Of a DNA stretch of 38,403 nucleotides, positions 34,957 to 38,403 are shown piece after piece. Position 1 is the first letter of the stretch; the number at the start of each line of letters is the position of its first letter. Made by a program: the position numbers and the translations under genes. A model generated the notes under the pieces. That model made no database searches. It worked only from the letters and a program-made list of their open reading frames with translations, and was not told the DNA's origin. The stretch lies in NCBI GenBank assembly GCA_020438425.1, contig JAGQUQ010000016.1:1-38403 (forward strand), written 5' to 3'. The stretch is from Solirubrobacterales bacterium (GTDB taxonomy: Bacteria; Actinomycetota; Thermoleophilia; Solirubrobacterales; 70-9).

Positions 34957-36203
34957 TCGTCCTCCCGGAGCAGCGAGGGTGGAACGTTGATGGTGCGGCC
35001 GAGCACCAGCTTTCCGTCCTCGACGCGGTAGGCGCCGTAGAAGGTCAGGGTGGAGTCGCCGTTGGCGTCGATCGAGTAGCTGCCGAGCGGCGAGGCTCGC
35101 TCGGAGATGTCGAAGAAGGCGTTTCGCGTGTTGATCCGCAGCGCATCGATCGGCTCGGTGGCGATGTCGCCGCGGGCGCCGCGGCGGATCGAGTCGATCA
35201 CCGCCCTGCCTGCCTCGTAGGCGAACACTGCCATCGGCTCGGCCGGTCTTCCGTACCGCTCCTGAAAGCCGCTCAGGAAAGACTCTCCGCTCTGGGCGTA
35301 GTTGCCGGCCGGAAGCTGGGGCGCGGTGATGTAGGTGTCGAGTCCGGTGTCACCGATCGACTCGAGGAAGGTCGAAAGCGAGAGGCCGTCGCCACCGAAC
35401 AGCTTGATGAAGTTGTCTTCCCGGTGAACGGTCTCGAACAGGTCCCGGGCCAGATCGAGGTTGGATCCGGCGAAGAGCAGGGCGTCGGCTTCGCTCGAAG
35501 TGACCCGCCGGGCAACCGCACCGACGCGGGCTTCACGGGTCAGCCGGGCGGCGCCGGTGACCTCGATGCCCGTATGCCGGGCGACCCTCTCGAAGCGGTA
35601 TCTGAGCCCCTTGCCGTAGGTATCTCCGTCATCGACCACGAAGACCTCGTCGACGTCCTCCTGGTCCATGAAGAGGGCCAGCGCCGCGCCCTGGACATTG
35701 TCGTTCGGAACCACCCGGCCAAAGGTGCGGATTCCGGTCGGGCGAATCAACTCGCCCAGGTCCGGGGTCGGTTTGGTCAGCTTCACCGCGGTCGCGCTGG
35801 AGCTGACCTGAAGCATCCCCGCCCGGTTCAGGATCGGCATCGCGACCTCGGTCGCCCCGGAGTCGAACTCTCCGATGTAGGCAACCGCTTCCTCGTCGGC
35901 CGCTGCCTCCCGGGCATTGCGGATGACCAGCGACTCGACCCAGTTGCCGGTTTCGTCGGAGTCGTTCAGGCCGACGACCTCGATTTCGGCCGAGTCGATC
36001 CGGCCGCCCTCGTCCTCGTTTGCGATCTCGATCGCCCGCAGCATGTCCTCGCCGCCCCGGTCGCCCTTGAGCGGCTGGCTCACATAGATGCGGAGCGTGC
36101 GGGTGGTCTCCTTTTCGTCGCCGTGTCCGCAGCCGGTCACCAGCGCCGAAAGGGCGAGGATCAGGGTGGCCGCCAAGGTGGCCCGGGACGAGAAGGTCGG
36201 CAT
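34953..36203 (-). CDS. LivK-type branched-chain amino acid ABC transporter substrate-binding lipoprotein
   Basis: The product has 416 residues from ATG 36203. I chose this start because it gives a classical lipoprotein signal: hydrophobic 'ATLAATLILALSALVTGC', with C25 as lipid-modified residue. The longer frame would overlap the upstream GCS2 gene by over 140 bases. The mature part has the type I periplasmic binding fold: 'LRIYVSQPLKGDRGGEDMLR', 'VAYIGEFDSGATEVAMPILN', 'RVVPNDNVQGAALALFM' and 'VFVVDDGDTYGKGLRY'. Ligands of the family are amino acids and small amides. No permease or ATPase gene is in the window, so it may act as a receptor or with distant components. It is coupled to GCS2 (13-base gap) and overlaps DUF4239. 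Confidence 0.87.
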   Translation of the reverse strand: MPTFSSRATLAATLILALSALVTGCGHGDEKETTRTLRIYVSQPLKGDRGGEDMLRAIEIANEDEGGRIDSAEIEVVGLNDSDETGNWVESLVIRNAREAAADEEAVAYIGEFDSGATEVAMPILNRAGMLQVSSSATAVKLTKPTPDLGELIRPTGIRTFGRVVPNDNVQGAALALFMDQEDVDEVFVVDDGDTYGKGLRYRFERVARHTGIEVTGAARLTREARVGAVARRVTSSEADALLFAGSNLDLARDLFETVHREDNFIKLFGGDGLSLSTFLESIGDTGLDTYITAPQLPAGNYAQSGESFLSGFQERYGRPAEPMAVFAYEAGRAVIDSIRRGARGDIATEPIDALRINTRNAFFDISERASPLGSYSIDANGDSTLTFYGAYRVEDGKLVLGRTINVPPSLLREDE

Positions 36204-36216
36204 CAAGGATGCCGGA

Positions 36217-37359
36217 CTATTCCAGTTCGTCGGCCAGAATGCTGACCATCTGCGCCAGGGATGGAACTTCCCGGCTGATCCGGCGTTGCCGGACCGCCCC
36301 GTTTTCCCGTGAGAGATCGAGGCAGTGCTCGAGCTCAGCCTCGCAACCGAGATCCTGGGCATGGGGTTTCAGGTCGGCGACGAGCCGGTCGACGATCTTC
36401 GGAACCGGGACCCGGACGACCCGCTCCGAATCGATCAGTTCGGCCTCGATCCCGTCCCGGGCAGCGAGAAAGCGGTTCTCGCTGATCGATTCCTGGGAGT
36501 CGATCTGGGCCTTGGTCATCCGGGAATCGAGCGCCTCCCGCCTGGCTATGCATTGGGTCAGCGCGACCAGTGCCGCGGTGTCTTCGTTTCTGGTCTGCGA
36601 GTCCATGACCCGGATCTCGAGCGTGCCCAGCGACGGCTGCGGCCGGACGTCCCACCAGAGAAAGGTCGGCTCGGGAATCGCATCGGTGCGGATCAGCAGG
36701 TCCACGTTGTCTACGTACTGCTGGTAACTGTGGAAGGGGCGTGGCACTCCGACCCGCGGGAAAGCCTGGAAGAGGGGAGTCCGGGCCGATGAAAGCCCGG
36801 TGTCCCGGCCCTGCCAGAAGGGCGAGTTGGCGGAGAGGGCGAGCAGGATCGGCAGGAAGATCCGCATCCGGTTGTGGACCTTGATCGCGACCTCCGGGTC
36901 AGGGATGCCGACGTGGACGTGAAGGGCGAAGGTGGGCTCGCGCCGGGCCAGCTCCCGCATCGACCCGTGGACGAACTGGTAGCGCTCGCCGGCCGAAACG
37001 ACGATCTCCTCCCAGACCGCGAAGGGGTGTGTGCCGGCCGAGGCGGCCCGGAGTCTAAGGGTCTTGAGCGTGGCGGCGAGGCTGTGCCTGAGCGAGATGA
37101 TCTGCTCGATTGCCGACGAGACATCCGAGTGGACGTCGGTCCGGAGTTCGACTGCCGAGCCGTGGGTTTCCGGCGTCATGTGGGTGACGACGTCGGCGGG
37201 AAGGCGGGGGAGAACCGCGTCAATCCGGTTCGCGAGCGCATTGCTCAGCCCGGAGATCAGCATCACCTCTTCCTCAACCCCGAGGGTGAACTCCCCGAGC
37301 GGGTGGGTGGTCTCGGGCCAGGCAGCCCAATCCGGCAAGGAGTCGTTGCCTGGGCTCAC
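36217..37359 (-). CDS. GCS2 family carboxylate-amine ligase (glutamate-cysteine ligase-like, YbdK type)
   Basis: The product has 380 residues from GTG 37359, which overlaps the amidotransferase stop (GTGA). The family start motif 'TLGVEEEVMLI' lies near residues 24-34; 'HMTPETHGSAVELRTDVHSD' and 'FALHVHVGIPDPEVAIKVHN' are the metal/nucleotide-binding regions, and 'PTFLWWDVRPQPSLGTLEIR' matches the family's 'xxxWdvRphpxxgTvEiR' block. GCS2 enzymes join a carboxylate to an amine using ATP. The true substrates are not clear for the YbdK group, and gamma-glutamylcysteine synthesis should not be assumed, since actinobacteria of this type usually use mycothiol. It lies within an ATP-grasp/amidotransferase operon. 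Confidence 0.93.
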   Translation of the reverse strand: MSPGNDSLPDWAAWPETTHPLGEFTLGVEEEVMLISGLSNALANRIDAVLPRLPADVVTHMTPETHGSAVELRTDVHSDVSSAIEQIISLRHSLAATLKTLRLRAASAGTHPFAVWEEIVVSAGERYQFVHGSMRELARREPTFALHVHVGIPDPEVAIKVHNRMRIFLPILLALSANSPFWQGRDTGLSSARTPLFQAFPRVGVPRPFHSYQQYVDNVDLLIRTDAIPEPTFLWWDVRPQPSLGTLEIRVMDSQTRNEDTAALVALTQCIARREALDSRMTKAQIDSQESISENRFLAARDGIEAELIDSERVVRVPVPKIVDRLVADLKPHAQDLGCEAELEHCLDLSRENGAVRQRRISREVPSLAQMVSILADELE

Positions 37360-38180
37360 CGGGACGCTGTCGCCTCTCCCATTCGCTTCTCTGCAAAGTC
37401 CTCCGCCGCGGCGACGAACTGTCGGAACAACGCGTACTGCTCGGGCTGGTCGACCATCAGTTCCGCATGCCATTGCACCCCGATCATGAAGTCGCGATCC
37501 GGATCTTCGATCGCTTCGGTCGCTCCGTCCGGGGCCCACCCGGTCGCGACCAGTCCCTCGCCGATCTTCTCAACTGCCTGATGGTGAAACGAGTTGACCG
37601 CGATGACCGGCGAGCCGACGATCAGAGACACATGCGATTTCGGATCGAGGTCGACCCGGTGGGCGGCGGTCTGGCCGGGCATCTTCTGGCGGTGCTCGAT
37701 GTCGATCCAGCGGTCGGGGATGTGCTGGAGAAGGGTTCCGCCGCGGCTGATGTTCAGGGCCTGCATTCCCCGGCAGATCGCGAGCACCGGCAGCCCTGCC
37801 CGGTCGGCCTTGCGGGCGATCTCGAGCTCGAAGTGGTCCAGGTCGGGTGCGGTCGGGCCGAGCTGGTCATGCGGCTCCTGCCCGTAGTGGTCCGGATGGA
37901 TGTCGGGTCCGCCGGAGAGGCAAACGCCGTCGAGATGCTCGAGCAGGGCCCCGATCAGGCCCGTGTCCAGGGGCGGGATCACCAGCGGGATACCGCCGGC
38001 CACCTCGACCGCCTTCATGTAGGTCAGCCCGAGTGCCATCTCGTGCCGGGGCGGCTCCCCTTCCGGGGTCGGTGAAACGGTCTCCGCCTTGCGCAGTTCC
38101 GAGGTCGTGACCCCGATCAGAGGTCGCCTCGTCTCGGGGGTGCGGGTCAGTCCGCGAAGGGTCAGTCCGCCAGTATCCAT
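37356..38180 (-). CDS. Class I glutamine amidotransferase-like hydrolase (gamma-glutamyl-GABA hydrolase/PuuD-like)
   Basis: The product has 274 residues. It is a C26-type peptidase: nucleophile C136 in 'LAICRGMQALNISRGGTLLQ', catalytic H238 and E240 in 'GVQWHAE', and the oxyanion-side 'LSGGPDIHPDHYG' (89-101). Known homologues hydrolyse gamma-glutamyl amide bonds (as in PuuD) rather than feeding ammonia to a partner. In this operon it could trim or recycle a gamma-glutamyl product of GCS2 or the ATP-grasp; that is inference. The start ATG 38180 lies inside the end of the ATP-grasp gene, downstream of a GGAGGAGGA ribosome-binding site. Confidence 0.92.
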   Translation of the reverse strand: MDTGGLTLRGLTRTPETRRPLIGVTTSELRKAETVSPTPEGEPPRHEMALGLTYMKAVEVAGGIPLVIPPLDTGLIGALLEHLDGVCLSGGPDIHPDHYGQEPHDQLGPTAPDLDHFELEIARKADRAGLPVLAICRGMQALNISRGGTLLQHIPDRWIDIEHRQKMPGQTAAHRVDLDPKSHVSLIVGSPVIAVNSFHHQAVEKIGEGLVATGWAPDGATEAIEDPDRDFMIGVQWHAELMVDQPEQYALFRQFVAAAEDFAEKRMGEATASR

Positions 38181-38403
38181 GTGTCCTTTGCTCCTCCTCC
38201 CTGGGTGCTGCTTACGACAAGGTCCCCGGCGGCCCGGGCGAATCTGCTCAGGGCCAGTGGCATCACCTTCTGCTTTTCGCCGGTGGTGATCACGTATGGC
38301 CTCAGGTCGACGTGCCGGGGCTCGAGCCGGTCCCCGAAAAGGGTGGGGTGGGTCGAGAGGCCGATTGTCTCCTGGGCGACGAAGCTGCCGGGACTGCTTC
38401 GCA
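38162..38403 (-). CDS. Circularly permuted ATP-grasp protein, C-terminal end (partial)
   Basis: The minus-strand frame enters at the right edge and ends at TGA 38164-38162, giving about 80 residues. 'LEPRHVDLRPYVITTGEKQK', 'VMPLALSRFARAAGDLVVSS' and 'TQGGGAKDTWIL' are the C-terminal block of the circularly permuted ATP-grasp type 2 family (DUF404/DUF407; typical form 'LRPFxVxxGxxxxVMPGGLTRVA...SSQGGGSKDTWVL'). The 'PGG' of the typical motif is 'PLA' here. The family forms amide bonds with ATP. No alpha-E domain is fused after it, though that is often its partner. It overlaps the amidotransferase gene by 19 bases. The start is outside the window. Confidence 0.85.
   Translation of the reverse strand, partial: RSSPGSFVAQETIGLSTHPTLFGDRLEPRHVDLRPYVITTGEKQKVMPLALSRFARAAGDLVVSSTQGGGAKDTWILAD

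Noticed and set aside
36204..36362. N-terminal extension of the LivK-like protein into the GCS2 gene
   Set aside because: The extension would destroy the lipoprotein signal position and overlaps a conserved coding region; the start at 36203 gives a standard lipobox.

Overview
The window is GC-rich DNA with strongly G/C-ending codons, frequent GTG/TTG starts and short intergenic gaps. It probably comes from an actinobacterium of the class Thermoleophilia (Solirubrobacterales-like). The basis is the gene style: a membrane-anchored protein with a 'KNSVGSKQLKKGSVTAKKLK' stem and a short collagen-like stretch, delta-60 and FG-GAP repeat secreted proteins, a QsdR-type TetR regulator, an F420/flavin LLM oxidoreductase, and DUF4239 and LtrA membrane proteins. 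No rRNA, tRNA, CRISPR array, transposase or phage gene was found.

Region 1 (1-10.8 kb) begins with a truncated FG-GAP repeat protein (minus strand) whose far end changes character abruptly near base 80, then a sulfide:quinone-reductase-like flavoprotein. It is dominated by three paralogous secreted proteins (2441-4132 +, 4671-6590 -, 9090-10781 +). In each I can map every copper ligand of a peptidylglycine alpha-hydroxylating monooxygenase (PHM)-type dicopper enzyme, followed by a C-terminal amicyanin-like blue-copper domain. The third is preceded by a secreted stand-alone cupredoxin only 4 bp upstream. A small membrane protein and an acyl-CoA carboxylase carboxyltransferase lie between them. 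This copper cluster is the most likely undescribed system here.

Region 2 (10.8-21 kb) is mixed metabolism and housekeeping: an LLM oxidoreductase fused to a hemerythrin domain, ThpR RNA cyclic phosphodiesterase, a saccharopine-dehydrogenase-like reductase, a crotonase lacking both canonical glutamates, LtrA, an OatA-like acyltransferase with an SGNH domain, a tandem UspA protein, and EttA.

Region 3 (21-31.6 kb) holds surface proteins (collagen-like, delta-60 repeat), a MarC protein, and drug-efflux-type MFS genes. Two MFS genes are in tandem, a third copy survives only as its last ~55 codons, and another unidentified coding remnant lies nearby. A DsbA/FrnE thioredoxin, a QsdR-type regulator, a haloalkane dehalogenase and a DHA2 exporter follow, which looks like a xenobiotic-handling neighbourhood.

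Region 4 (31.6-38.4 kb) holds a membrane protein, an arylsulfotransferase, and a tightly overlapping minus-strand operon running from the right edge: circularly permuted ATP-grasp (partial), class I glutamine amidotransferase, GCS2 carboxylate-amine ligase, a LivK-type binding lipoprotein and a DUF4239 membrane protein. This looks like a peptide or amide-metabolite pathway. Functional calls rest on motif recognition by eye; no database search was run.
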